Shown here: one piece after another, positions 11,462-22,661 of the stretch
Layout of the letters: the number at the start of each line of letters is the position of its first letter
How positions within the stretch are numbered: position 1 is the first letter of the stretch
Assembly: GCA_026225945.1 (NCBI GenBank)
Contig: JAMJFZ010001868.1
Span: forward strand, 7,772,501-7,836,500
From: Cricetomys ansorgei
Lineage: Eukaryota > Chordata > Mammalia > Rodentia > Nesomyidae
Reading direction: 5' to 3'
DNA: 64,000 nt
Program-made: the position numbers and the translations under genes
The notes under the pieces: model-generated
The model's database searches: none
The model's input: only the letters and a program-made list of their open reading frames with translations
Told to the model about the DNA's origin: nothing

Positions 11462-12814
11462 AAACGCAGGATACCCTGCTTAGAGTTGCAAGTAGTCTTT
11501 CAAATTTGGAAGGATGCAGAAGAGGCACCTCTCAAAAGTGAAGATTGCTTGCATGTTTTGTATAAGAGATATCAGCATTTTGCTGGGCACAGAAAAACAC
11601 CATGTCTACAATCATATACCTGTGCACATTTGTAAACAAGGGGTAGTGTTTGACCTGACTCAAGTTTAGGGAAGTGAAATATTTAATTCAGAACCGTATG
11701 TTGTTTTTATGAAACTTTTTAGATTTTGTAAAAAAAAAAAAAAATTGTCTTATAAATGCAAGCATTATCAAAGGAATCCATTTGAAACAAATTCATTTTA
11801 TAGTAAGTCTCATGCACTTGGAAAAATGCTTTAAATGAGATCAAATCTGAATTCTCTTTAAGAAAAACAGCACTGTTAAAACTTCTTCATTAGGAAGATT
11901 AATTAACTTGAAGACAAATTTCCAAGAGCCTTTTTGTTTCCTATGAGAAGAGGCCTTTGGTTCCCGACTGAATGTGCTCAGCATCCCTCTTTGCTCATGA
12001 CAGTGTGGTGCTGAAGTAGAGTCTTGTAGGGAGGGGAGAATAGAGGGACAGAGTTTCCAACAGCACCAGACTGCCTTCTGCTCTGTGTACTGTTAGAAGA
12101 TGCAAAAGCTGCCCATGTACAGATGTTGTCAATCCTGAAACAGACAAACGTCATGCAAATACAATCGGCTGAGCCTACAGTCCGTGAGCAACTTCCTGAG
12201 TTCTAAAACTGAGGATACCCACAGCAAAATAAGACAATCATCTTCAAAGAGTCTTCCAGAGACCATTTGAGGGCTCATGGTTGAAATAGTGCTCGATAGC
12301 TTGTCTTGGTTATAGACTCTACAGAATGAATATAGGTTGAGACTTACACAGGTTATGCTCAGTGGGAATCCCTGAGGCTCTTACAAATTAACATATTTAA
12401 GGGTATAAATGTTTGTAGCAAGTTTTCTGCTGTGGCAAATCATGGTTACAGGCTTCATTTAGTGCCTAGAAGCTAGTTTACACCAGGTGAGTCAGTTTGC
12501 TACTATGAGGTCTTATACTCTTTTGAAGTCTTTCAAAGTTTCTATATTCATCTGAAAGCTGTCACCTGCCAGTCATCCAGAATTCCCTTCATGAACGTCT
12601 GTGGTCAAGGTCAATGTCTACATCAAAGTCTTATCAACGGTTATTCTCAGGGCCTAACCATTAGCTGCTGTGTACTATCCTAGTCAGTTTCTGCACCTTC
12701 CTGTTACCACTGTTAAAGTCTTTTATATAGACTGATTTCTGGAACTATGACAATACCACGTGGCTAGAAGAAATTGCCTTCTGCTTCCCTAAGATTTTTT
12801 AAAATAAGTTATTT

Positions 12815-12820
12815 AATAAA
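12815..12820 (+). terminator. Poly(A) signal AATAAA, candidate proximal ATP10D end
   Basis: This canonical hexamer lies 1.35 kb after the stop. It is followed within 20-35 bases by a TG-rich segment (TCTGTTGTCACTCCTGT), the usual downstream-element arrangement. It would give a shorter 3' UTR isoform. Confidence 0.45.
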
Positions 12821-13599
12821 TAATGTTCACTGAAATCTGTTGTCACTCCTGTAACTACTGTCTGAATTTGGCTATAACTGACGCCAGAGCTAAGAAGGAA
12901 AAATCCCAAGGGCATGCCTTTGCTAGAATGCTGTTTCGACCTCTTAGTCTATGGAAACAAAAAAATCACTTGATATCAGATCATTCATCATCCTCACAAC
13001 AAGTGGCATTCATTCCTTGAGATCACTATTTCTCACTATTTCTCAATTGTTAAAGAGATACTTTATATATATATATAAAAGGTTTTAGTCTAAAGAATAA
13101 AGGAATATTTTTACTTACTTACTTTAATCTAAAGATTAAAGGAATATCTTACTCCAAAAGGAACAAGAAGAGGTCATTTCCAAGATGTGAATTATCTTTA
13201 CATATGAACAGAGGAACGCACTGAATGTTTATGTCATGGGGTATATAATTGTATCTGCAACTCCAAAACCCTCACAACTTTGCTCGTCAATTAGGCACAA
13301 ACTCCGTGTGTTGGATAAATCTGAAGCTATCTATATACTTTACACAATTATTTGTGTATCTTACTATAAAATATTGCTGCATTGAATTACTTGGTGATTA
13401 ATTTTAACTAAACAAATTCTGAAACACACCCATCCCCTAGGCTGAGGGAGATTTCAGATCTTTGTAAAGTTGTTAAATTTACAAGAGAATAGCAATTTTA
13501 GGCAAAATTAGTGTGATGTGTTGTATTTTCATATTTAGTACATTTCACCAAATTTTAGGAAACCCACAAAAACTAATACTGAACAGTTTAGGATATGAT

Positions 13600-13605
13600 T
13601 TTATT
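13600..13605 (-). terminator. Second - strand AATAAA, alternative CORIN end
   Basis: This hexamer is 1.87 kb after the CORIN stop and inside the inferred ATP10D 3' UTR. If used, the two mRNAs would share complementary sequence. There is no other evidence for use. Confidence 0.3.
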
Positions 13606-13757
13606 TAGGATGTGATTTTATCGTCAAAGGTTTCTACAGAGTAGGAACACTTGTAAAATGCACTGCAGACATTTAGGACTTGTGTTCTCTTAGCCGGGTT
13701 GATGTTCTCCAGGTACTCTGTGAACCAGTAATACTATGAGCAACTCATCAAACTAAT

Positions 13758-13763
13758 AATAAA
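13758..13763 (+). terminator. Poly(A) signal AATAAA, candidate distal ATP10D end
   Basis: This is a canonical hexamer on the + strand about 2.3 kb after the ATP10D stop. A T/G-containing stretch follows at about 13788-13812. Three other hexamers lie upstream, so the sequence alone does not show which is used. Confidence 0.45.
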
Positions 13764-13914
13764 GCTGCTACTAGTCTAAAAAAGCAAGTTCCTTTGCGAG
13801 TGAGTTATACAACACGTAAATTTTGGTTATCAGGAAACTGGGAGCCACTATGCTGTTGGAGGAATAACCACTTTCCTGGAACTTGGTATCTATGTTCCAT
13901 CCATACTCCTCGAG

Positions 13915-15467
13915 AGAAAAACAGGATGATACCATTTTATTTGTGTTCAGAAATATTTAAAATATACAATATACACAGTTTGCTGAATATTAGCTCACTA
14001 GTGCTGAGAGATTTTTTCACTCATTATGTGCCAACAATGACAACAAAACTGACGAGGGGTCTTAAACCTTCGTACAGCGGTGACCACAGTACAACGGATA
14101 CTCATTCTTTGTAACAAATGCCAGGACAAGAGATGGACAACATGGAAAGAAAGGGTTGAAACAACTTGTGGATTTGAACTATATCGACACGTAGAAAAAG
14201 AGTACAAAACACACATATAAAATTGCGGGTAGTCCCTATGCGGAATGCTGAGGCAGTCTAGTTGCTGGTGAGGGTTAGTGCACCCTATCTGTTCAGAAAG
14301 GCATTCGGATGTCACATGGTTGATGTCTGGCTAATTCAATTAGGCATATATGAAGGTTTATGTTTTGAAGCTTTTTAGTGGAAAATACTTTCAGCCGCTA
14401 ATTGCTTCAGAAATTGATGTGTGTAAAGTGGCCCAGTGCTTAAAAGCATCTTTAAAATTTTAATTATCAGTGGGGCAAAATGGCAACACCAGATGTTAGA
14501 CATCATTAGGGGGAAGTTGCAAAATGTTTTACCCCGTGCAACAATTTGCTATGCTTTGAAGTATGTTTCTGTGACTTTTCTGGTTTTAGTGAATGTGGGA
14601 AGACTAATTTTCAGATTTAATTGGGTGGGGGGGGGGTGAGATACCATTTAATTTTCCTCCTTTTAAATTGCTTGTCTCCAAAGTGGAGAAGGTTCTCATT
14701 CATTTTCACACAAAATATTTCCTCAAGGTTTGACCTAGTTGTTGAAATTCCAGTCATCTAACTGACATATATTGAAAATCCTCCGGTAATGAGGACAGGC
14801 CTGCGGAGACTTTCTATGAAATTACAATCTTAATTTGAATACAGAAAGGATAGAATTATCCTGCCGAGTGTGAGTAGTGATGGTTAGAAAATTCTGCACT
14901 TTGCATGTCTTACAGCTTCAACGGTCTGGATCAGTACTATGGGTTTTTCTCTGTCTTTCATAATTTCCCCAAGCTGTTTGTAAGAGTATGGTAAGTAACA
15001 ATAGCATGTATGTTAACTCGGCCTTTTATAAATTAGAAGTCAGTCCTCATGGTCAGTTCTGAACTGTGCCCCCTAAGCTGCTACGCTTGAGCAGGAACTG
15101 GAGGCGATCTGTCAGTGTGTGTCTCCATGTGTTTTTGTGGTAGTACGAAAAGGAACACTCTAAAACCTGTTACCATAGAGCTTCAAACTTCGCCTCTACG
15201 GAGCTGATCATTTCAAGCTGTATTCAAGGTTAGCCTAGCAAAAGAACAAAACCTACTTTGCCCTGTGCTTTTAGAAGGATTCATGAAGTTAAAGAATGAT
15301 AACACTGAAAAAAATAAAAGGCTGAATGAAACTGGTCTAACACAAACAGGAGAACTTGCAGCACGTGAGTGTCCCGCCCACGTTCTCACAGCTCTTGGCA
15401 GGGCACTCTTCACGGTCCAGAGGGCCATTCTTGGTGTGGGTTTCTAGGCAAAGTCTTTTGATCTTCC
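13915..15467 (-). other. CORIN: CORIN 3' UTR (left limit inferred)
   Basis: About 1.55 kb of non-coding, AT-rich sequence follows the CORIN stop up to the - strand AATAAA at 13936-13941. I see no SINE in it. A G10 run occurs at about 14628-14637 on the + strand. Short open frames on either strand here look random. Confidence 0.55.
13936..13941 (-). terminator. Poly(A) signal AATAAA on the - strand, candidate CORIN end
   Basis: TTTATT on the + strand reads AATAAA for CORIN, 1.53 kb past its stop codon. That is close to my recollection of the human CORIN 3' UTR length (about 1.7 kb). The sequence downstream on the - strand is T-rich (GTTTTTCTCTC). A second - strand AATAAA at 13600-13605 would make the CORIN UTR overlap the distal ATP10D UTR. 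Confidence 0.5.
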
Positions 15468-15656
15468 TTAGGATTCCTTTTGGAGAAAGGTCTGGATATA
15501 TATTTGTCTTTCGATCCATTCGACAAAGTAAGACACATTGCTGTACACGCCAGGCCCCAACACTTTGGAAAAACAGACGGAGCCCCACGAAGTTAAACCA
15601 AATAGCGTCCACTGTCCTCCAGGTCGCTCACAAACCAGAGGCCCACCACTGTCTCC
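15468..15656 (-). CDS. CORIN: CORIN last coding exon: catalytic Ser, C-terminus and stop
   Basis: This exon encodes [20 protein letters not shown], then [20 protein letters not shown] and [20 protein letters not shown] with TAA (+ strand TTA at 15468-15470). The catalytic Ser codon is 15648-15650. A sequon (NVS) sits near the C-terminus. The acceptor is TCCTTGCAG. The tail after IYIQTF varies between mammals (FLLN in human, longer in mouse, from memory), so QKES is unremarkable. Confidence 0.96.
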   Translation of the reverse strand, partial: GDSGGPLVCERPGGQWTLFGLTSWGSVCFSKVLGPGVYSNVSYFVEWIERQIYIQTFLQKES

Positions 15657-16071
15657 CTGCAAGGAATAGCAACTACTGTTAGTCATGGGATTTCGGAGGT
15701 CTAGTGGCAGGACCGTCATCTTACGGGTACAATAAAGTCCAAACCAGCTTAACTGAGTTGGAAAATTTCAACCAAGTTTTCCATTGTAAGCCTGGGAGGG
15801 CTCCTGCTTTCCACTGGATAAACAGGACTTTCCAGTAGCAGGATGGATTCTGAATTTTAAAGGGATGGATGTAGTTTGTACAGAGATTCTTTTTTTTTTG
15901 TTCTTGTCATGAGGTCAGAAAACTCTTAGTTACTTCCTGCACTTAATAAAATATCATAAATTAAAACAAAACTTTATATATCAAAACTAATTATCTCCAA
16001 CAATTTTATTCTTTAAGTTGGATTGATCTAACAAAAGTAGAAATTACTGAAAATAGAAAATCAGCACACAG

Positions 16072-16108
<37 letters not shown>

Positions 16109-16824
16109 CCATTAATCAGCGGTACAAAATGTTTCCAAATGAGCTGTCACAAATGCCATTTAATTGTGTTTGGATAATGGCAGGCATGGTTTACTTCTGC
16201 TTAATACTTAATCTGAGGAACAGTATGACCACTCCAAAGCACAGAACAGCAGTGTAGAAAAACCATTACCTCTCTTGCCAGCTTCTTTATGCTCTTGCCC
16301 ATTTGAACCCCAGATATTGTTCAGTATAATAACTGATGGACATTTAAGTAAAAGTAAAAACACTTCCCTACTCTAAGGCATGCTTTGCAGGTGGCTGTGG
16401 CCATAAATTCTGTCCAAGGTTAGAGGCAGTGACATTTGGGGACAGGTTGGTAATCAGATGGGGGCTATAAGGTGTCAGGCAATGTCGGGGTGATCACACT
16501 AGAGACACACTATGGGAGCTGAGGTGCCATTGTATGTTCTAATGCCATCATGGATATACCTGGCAATGTCCTCTGTTGTGCCTCTGCGGCTTAAAACAGT
16601 GAGTTTGAAGCTGTGGTTTTCCCTTGTCCCTCATAATTTAGGCTTGTCCTAGCCACCAAAAATGATCAAATGAGAAGGACTGACACAACTGTCCTCTTCT
16701 TGGCAGTGAATGATGTTCACAAATGTTCCTGAGGGACCACACATGACTCGAAATGAGGTAGGTATGCAAGCTCACTGAAGGCATGGAGGGTCCTGATTGC
16801 TTGCATAGCCAGAAGGCAGCTTAC
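15657..16824 (-). other. CORIN intron, 1168 bp
   Basis: Last CORIN intron, GT-AG. It contains a CA microsatellite at 16068-16109. Nothing else is recognised. Confidence 0.8.
16068..16109. repeat. (CA)n microsatellite
   Basis: About 40 bases of CA repeats in the last CORIN intron. Confidence 0.95.
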
Positions 16825-16958
16825 CATGCATGAGTCCACAGTGCCGGACTCATAGCCGGCGCATATCATCCGGGTGGTGATGGTCTTCATGTCAAAATAG
16901 GACTGGCACTTCTCCAGAGGAATAATGCGAACCTCTCCCTCCTGAAGTTTAAAAGGCA
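16825..16958 (-). CDS. CORIN: CORIN coding exon: protease domain with S1-pocket Asp
   Basis: This 134-base exon completes Met and encodes PFKLQEGEVRIIPLEKCQSY, then MICAGYESGTVDSCM. The Asp codon at 16834-16836 (VDSC), six residues before the catalytic Ser, gives trypsin-like specificity for Arg/Lys, as expected for pro-ANP cleavage. The acceptor is CGAATGCAG and the donor is GTAAGC. Confidence 0.95.
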
Positions 16959-18930
16959 CTGCATTCGAAAAGAAGAAGAAAGATGCACAAGACATACAAA
17001 GGACCCAAAGGTGTGGCCAGCAGAATACAAAATGAAAATACAGGAATATTTTCATATACCTAGAGAGCCATATCTTTCCCTGTGAATATCATTTTAAAGG
17101 GTAGACCTGTTTGGAACCCAAGTTTTCCACTCAGAGCTTTCGATAGCAGGTGAAACTCCTCATTTTTTTTTTTTTTTCTCATGAGGCAGACTGTTTAAAT
17201 GATGGCATGGCTCGTGTTTCTCCCCATCACATCCAATGAGAAACAAGTCAGCTACGACAATGAAAGGGAGAAAGCGAGACAGAGACCTTAACACGTCTGC
17301 CCTGCTCTCTAAGAGCGGGGAAACCTGCTGACCTTGCAGGGAGAGGCACCCCTCCCTTATGCTCCTGTGGCCATTGTTCTGATGTTGAACCTTTAGTCCT
17401 AAATGTTATTACATAATGATTTGTAAAGGTTAATACCATTTCTTGCTGACAGCAGGCAGAATATATGATTTCTGTCTTGTTTGAAGTTTTTGGAGAATAA
17501 TAGTGGGCGTCTCCAAGCAAAGCCTTATAATCCTTATTTGAGCGTCCTAAAACTCATACAGGTTGTTCTTTGAAGCAATGATGGGAAGGCAGTGTTCCTT
17601 ACAACCGTCATTTGGGGAAAAAGACGTGTGATGTAGTACAAGTTTAACAAGCCACCAGAAGGACGGTAATGAGAGCAGCCGCCAACGCCATCCTGCACAC
17701 GAGAGTAGGGAGCCTCGTACGTCAGCATGTTCTGGGGCACCGTGCTCTTCCTTTGTATAACAGTCTCGTTACAGAATTATCTCATTCCCTCTGTGGAAGG
17801 CTAGACACTGGAATGGCTAAGGTCAATCTGATCTTCCTGAGTGAACGCAGTTGCCTGTTCTGCATGCTACTCCCTAGAGCTGTGCGTGCTCTATGGCACT
17901 CTATTACTGTGAGTTTAGCGGTGTTTTGAGAAGAACACAAATACACTATGAAGCATATTCTGCTCATGTCTCTTACAATATGATTACAGTGTTTTAAAAA
18001 TCAAGACGTGTGTGAGTGGCACCATATAAGATGACACTGCCTTCAAAATCTTTACAGCGAGACCCTCTTGCAAGAGCCACGGATGCCTATAAATACTTTC
18101 TTCCCGTTTTTATTTTATCATACAGAAAAAAAAAACAGCTCAAAAAATATCTGACAGAATTTCAAGAAGAACACAAGTTCCTTTAAATTGTGTTCCCACG
18201 CTTAATATCAAGATACTAGGAGGCCAATACGCACCGCCATTCTAAGAAGCGTGGCCTGCTCCTGCAGCTAACGCAACTATCCTGTTGACTCGGTTCTCAT
18301 TCTGAGCTTTAAACAGGTCAAACTAGACGCAAATGTCCTTTAGGGAAGTTGCGAGTAAGTGGAAAAAATTTCCCATTTTTATATGTTTTGTGTTTAAATC
18401 ATTTTTATAAAGCCGATTTTAAGGAATTTAAATAGTAAGATGCGTATCACATTTCTTTACAGAAGGGTGTGCTGCATATGTAGATAAGAACAAATCAATT
18501 ACGGAATTGAAAATGTGATCGGGTTGCTTGGCTGCAGGAATGGAATTACCTAACTATTCCATAAAGCCTCTAAGCCATTCTGCCAAGAGATAGCACAAAC
18601 CATCGCTGTTCCTAGCAGGGATGTCTGGCAGGTCTCACTTTGCATGGAAAATCCAAAACGTTGGCAATAGCTCCCCGGAGAAAGAGTCAGAGCTGTAGGG
18701 AAGGGTGTTTGCGTTTGCATCTCAGGTGGGCAGGCGTAGGTGCTGTGATGGATCGTTCACGTTTACAATTGGCTTAGAAGGGAGAACATACACAGTCTAA
18801 GTATTCACCCGGTGTGGCTGTGTTTTTACAGTTGAAATGGGAAATGGTAGCCAAAGTCTAGCAGGAAGGCTAGTACCTTTCTGTTGTGAGCTGAAAGGGA
18901 AAGAAAGCATCAGCGACAACCCTGGCTTAC
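16959..18930 (-). other. CORIN intron, 1972 bp
   Basis: GT-AG intron with a short poly-T at about 17164-17178. No repeat family or exon is recognised. Confidence 0.75.
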
Positions 18931-19202
18931 TTTTGTTGCCCATGTGGCCCCAGCCTGTGATGTAGCAGTACGTATCTGGTTCTAGGAATTCCTCCGGGCT
19001 GGGTAAGCAGACTGGTCTGACGTAGCTTGTCTCCGCGATGTCATCGCTCAGCTCCACGATGCTGATGTCATAGTCCACCACAGCTCGACTGTAACGGGGA
19101 TGGAGCACGATGGTCTTCACAAAGCGAGTCTGCATGAAGACTGATGGGTGGTCCAGGTTGTTTATGCCAAACACCACTTTCCAAACATCAGCATCCTCTC
19201 TC
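18931..19202 (-). CDS. CORIN: CORIN coding exon: protease domain with catalytic Asp
   Basis: This 272-base exon completes a Gly codon and encodes REDADVWKVVFGINNLDHPS, then FVKTIVLHPRYSRAVVDYDI, ending YITGWGHMGNK plus one base. The catalytic Asp codon is 19067-19069 (DYDIS). VRPVCLP contributes the cysteine that pairs with the propeptide. The acceptor is CTGTTTTAG and the donor is GTAAGC. Confidence 0.95.
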
Positions 19203-19433
19203 CTAAAACAGTTCAAGAGTACCTTCAACTCTATCCGCTTCCACTGAACATGCTTTTAAAAGTAATTTGTGTTTGTAAACAATGGCTGTCCCCAGGCCTC
19301 TCTCATAAGACATTCACACAAGGAAGTAGTCACATGATGCCCTGAGAAGTGAATGGCTGAGTATTGTCATATGAGGAAGAAAAGCTCAGACTTCTTTTGT
19401 TATTTCTTTCTTATTTCATTAAAATATTCATTT

Positions 19434-19520
19434 AAAATATTGAATGCTTCATGAGTTTGCATGTCATTCTTGTTCAGGGCCATGCTAATCTCCCATGTAT
19501 CGCTGCAATTTTAGTAGCAA
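19434..19520 (-). pseudogene. U6 snRNA pseudogene
   Basis: On the - strand the sequence contains TAAAATTGCAGCGATACATG, then GAGATTAGCATGGCCCTGAA, then ATGACATGCAAACTCATGAA and GCATTCAATATTTT. These follow U6 in order (TAAAATTGGAACGATACAGA, GATTAGCATGGCCCC, GATGACACGCAAATTCGTGA, GCGTTCCATATTTT). Many substitutions and loss of the 5' stem-loop (GTGCTCGCTTCGGCAGC) show it is a dead, retroposed copy. It is a U6-derived element in the sense orientation of the CORIN intron. Confidence 0.88.
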
Positions 19521-20499
19521 GCAGTCAACGGTCTTGAGCATTCTTGACAGTAGAATGGTTTGGTCTTAGGGGCAGTTATTTGTTTCATGACGTATGAATG
19601 ATAATTAAAAGTTAAGAGAAAGAGAGAGGAGCAAAGGGAGAAGTTTTAAAAAAAAGAATGAAGGGAGAAGCCAAGACTAAGAGGTTCTTCCAAGAAAGAA
19701 GAAATACCCCAGGGAAATGACAAGTTTTCCGGACAGCCATTTGGAGGTTTCAAACTCGGGGCTTTAAATGACCATTCGCAAACCCCAGTGGTTAATCTCG
19801 GGTTTCATTTTGTGGGAGCATTTGTCATTAATATTTTACATAATTTTTACCTTAAAATTAGCTTTCTTCCTCAGTTTTACAGGGAGTAAGTCTTACCATT
19901 CTTTGGAATTCCCTCCAATCTCATGGGTGGCTCTCTGCCCCCTGGCCGTCTCTTCTTCTGGGTACCTTCTCCCACACTCTCAGTGTCAATGTTGACCTGC
20001 TCTGGGACCCAATCCTCAGCATCCTCTGTGCATTCCACACTCCCCTGATGATGTTCTGTAGCCCCGTGCTTTCATATATACCATACTCTGTGACTCCTGA
20101 ACGTACATCATGAGCTAAATTCTCTGGCCTGGTTGACCCAATTGTCTATTAAATGAACATACTCACTTGGATGTTTGATAATATCCAAGATTTGTCAAGG
20201 ACTGTTCACATGATTGATGATGTTTAAGCACTCAGAATTTATTTTCAGTAATTATCTGCTGCCAATTGCCAATGACTAACTGAATCATTTCTCTCTTAAA
20301 CCTAATACCATGGGCATCAGAAAGTCCTCCTCACTCCTGTTTTCAGTGTGTACCCTGCACCTTGCTTTTCTCCTTCCTCTGTTGTTCCCTGCTTATGCTC
20401 CTGCCTTGCTTTTCTTCCCATGGCATCCACTGATATCAATGACATTGATGTTAATAGATCTTTGTCTACTCTCTATTTTGCCCTCTCCCACCCACACAG

Positions 20500-21092
20500 A
20501 GTTTTGTATCAGTGAAAACAAGAACTACATTAGTGACTTTCACATTGCTGTGACCATACCACTAGAAAATAAAAGCAATTTAAATGAAGAAAATTTTATT
20601 TTGGTCCTTGGCTTCAAAGGATTTCATTCCACTGTGTCAAGAAAGGCATGGTAGCAAAAGTCTATGTGATAGAAGTTCCTCACATTATGGCAGCTCAGAA
20701 AGCAGAGAACAACGGTGAAACCAGGGGTCAGGCTCTGACCCTCAAAGACTCACTCACCTCTAGAACCTAACTCCTAAAGAACCCACAGCCTTCCAATATA
20801 GAACTTCCAGCTGGAGTTCCAATGAGGGAAGCCAAAACAGAAACTCAAGGTAGGAACTGAAACAGAGGTCACAGAGGAACACTGCTTATTAGTTTGTGTT
20901 CTGTGACTTGCTTAGCATGTTTTCTCATACAACTCAGGACCACATGCCCAAGGGTGGCATCACCCATAAAGGGCTGGGCCTTCCCACATCAAAGCCTAAT
21001 TGAGAAAATGCTCTACAGGCTTGCCTAATAGAAGAATTTTCTCAACTGAGGTTCCTCTTCTAAAATAATTCTAGTTTGTGTCAAGTTAATAA
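20500..21092 (+). repeat. Dispersed rodent interspersed repeat (LINE- or LTR-derived, family not named)
   Basis: The segment includes GAAGAAAATTTTATTTTGGT, CCCAAGGGTGGCATCACCC, GGGCTGGGCCTTCCCACATC and TAGTTTGTGTCAAGTTAATA. This order is a very common rodent repeat that typically ends GTGTCAAGTTGACA. It ends against the ATG microsatellite at 21093. The class needs a library search. Confidence 0.55.
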
Positions 21093-21132
21093 AATAATAA
21101 TAATGATGATGATGATGATGATGATGATGACG
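21093..21132. repeat. (AAT)n(GAT)n microsatellite
   Basis: AATAATAAT passing into about nine GAT/ATG units, then GACGAC, at the tail of the dispersed repeat. Confidence 0.9.
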
Positions 21133-22528
21133 ACAACAGAGGGCACATTTCAGATTTCAGCTATAACAAAAGCTTCGTAGGCCTTGCTTATTACTACAGC
21201 CATATGGTCTTCCAGGACCAGGCAAATAGTGGGTTCTAAAACAGCACTTGTTAACAAGTACTTAATCTAAACTGTTTTAGAGTGGACTGAAAACATGTGA
21301 GCAGGGTCTGTTTTTTAATTGTTTGATAGTCAAGTCTTTTTGCATACCCTTGTTGTCCATAGTAGACTATGTTCAAAGTTGTGGATATTTGCTAGATAAC
21401 AGAGTTAAAGGGGTGTCATTTATGTGGGCACTCCCTTATGCTACGGGAGGACCATACAAGGAACAATCGAGTTACAGGGTATCCTTTATGCGAGCACTCC
21501 CTTATGCTATGGTACAAGGCACTAGCCAGGCTACCACTCTTTCTCACTCACAAACATCTGGTCATGTCGGCTCCAATCGGTTTCACTACGGAGTCCAGTC
21601 ATTGTCTGTGCAGAGTAAACGTGGAATCATTGAACAGATCCTGAAGTATCAGTTCAGTAGACATCTCTGCCATGACGCTTGATAGGAAACTGAAACTGGA
21701 ACTCACCCTTGGAAGAGCTCTCCCAGCTTTGGCAAGTAGTCAATTTTGACATTCAAACGTATTTCAGTATCATAAAACCGTGACCCAAACTCCACTACAC
21801 AGCTCTGCGCAGCATCACATCCTGTACTTTTGCAATTTGTTTTAAAGAACATAATGTCAAATCCACAAAACATGTCATGGGTTGGATGCAGGAGAAACAG
21901 ACAGATGGCAGTTTTTCTAGGCCAAGCATTGCGCAGAGATTACAACAAGCAAGAAAGGCATGAACTCTGCACAATTATATGACTGAGTGAAGAGGCCAAT
22001 TCATGAAACGACTGTAGTAAGCTGGAAGAAGTGTTATGTCCTGAGCGTGACAAGATAACGTTACAACGCTGTCATTCAAAGTTCGCCCCTTCCTCCCTTT
22101 CTTCTTACCTCCCTGGCTCCAGTCTTTTATTCCCTTAGGGTTTTGTTTTCCTAGTCTACAGGAGTCAGTACATGACCACTGAGGAAATGTCACATTCACA
22201 TGGATTTTCATTGTGTAAGACAAACTGAAATCAACAATATTCTTTCTGATTGATTTATTAAATGCCTCGTCAGAAATTTCTTACCACAGAATCCCAGCGA
22301 CTTAGTGGTTACAACAGTTCACCCGCTGCTGAAGTCACAAGTAGTATTTAAAGTCATTGAAAATTCTTAATTATTTGTAATGGAATTAAATAACATCAAA
22401 ATTCAGGATGTAATTAATTATATTGGGGCTAATTTAAATCTAACAGTAAAACACAGAGGTCAATAAAACAAAAAAACTGTTATTAACTTACATTCAGTAG
22501 TCTTGCTACACAGTCTAGCTTTCTTTTT

Positions 22529-22661
22529 TCTCTCTCTCTTTTTTTGAGACAGGGTTTCTCTGTTGTGACTCTGGCTGTCCTGGAACTCACTCTGTAGACC
22601 AGGCTGGCCCCGCAGAGATCCACCTGCCTCTACCTCTCTGCCTCCCAAGTGCTGGGAATAA
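22529..22661 (-). mobile_element. B1 SINE, truncated and internally deleted
   Basis: GAGACAGGGTTTCTCTGTTG through GTAGACCAGGCTGGCC, then a deletion and CAAGTGCTGGGAATAA. The 5' end of the element (right side) is missing. It carries the TGTTGTGACTCTGGCTGTC variant. Confidence 0.88.

Larger units (their letters stand above)
1..13785 (+). other. ATP10D: ATP10D gene, 3' part (four last coding exons plus 3' UTR)
   Basis: ATP10D is a class-5 P4-ATPase that, with its CDC50/TMEM30A partner, flips lipid (glucosylceramide is the reported substrate) from the outer to the inner leaflet. Only the C-terminal part lies here. Exons 5597-5677, 6780-6884, 9684-9871 and 11134-11461 join to 702 bases, exactly 233 codons plus stop, with GT-AG introns of 1102, 2799 and 1262 bp. 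The peptide contains QGSD and FAFGNPLNTA, CVTCNPPSNPYWIMQEHMLD and KKWRG, which I recognise as ATP10D rather than ATP10A/B. The catalytic P, N and A domains lie upstream of the window. The convergent neighbour is CORIN, as in human 4p12. The right limit is inferred from a poly(A) signal at 13758-13763. Confidence 0.93.
11462..13785 (+). other. ATP10D: ATP10D 3' UTR (right limit inferred)
   Basis: No coding potential is seen. The stretch is AT-rich and lacks clear young SINE insertions, as expected of a retained 3' UTR. Candidate poly(A) hexamers on the + strand are AATAAA at 12815-12820, AATAAA at 13096-13101, ATTAAA at 13135-13140 and AATAAA at 13758-13763. Use of the last one would give a UTR of about 2.3 kb, similar to my recollection of the human ATP10D UTR (about 2 kb). 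An A13 run is at about 11731-11743. Confidence 0.6.

Noticed and set aside
20310..20654. 114-codon open frame with a hydrophobic start
   Set aside because: Its second half is a dispersed rodent repeat, and there is no sign of a promoter or conserved motif.
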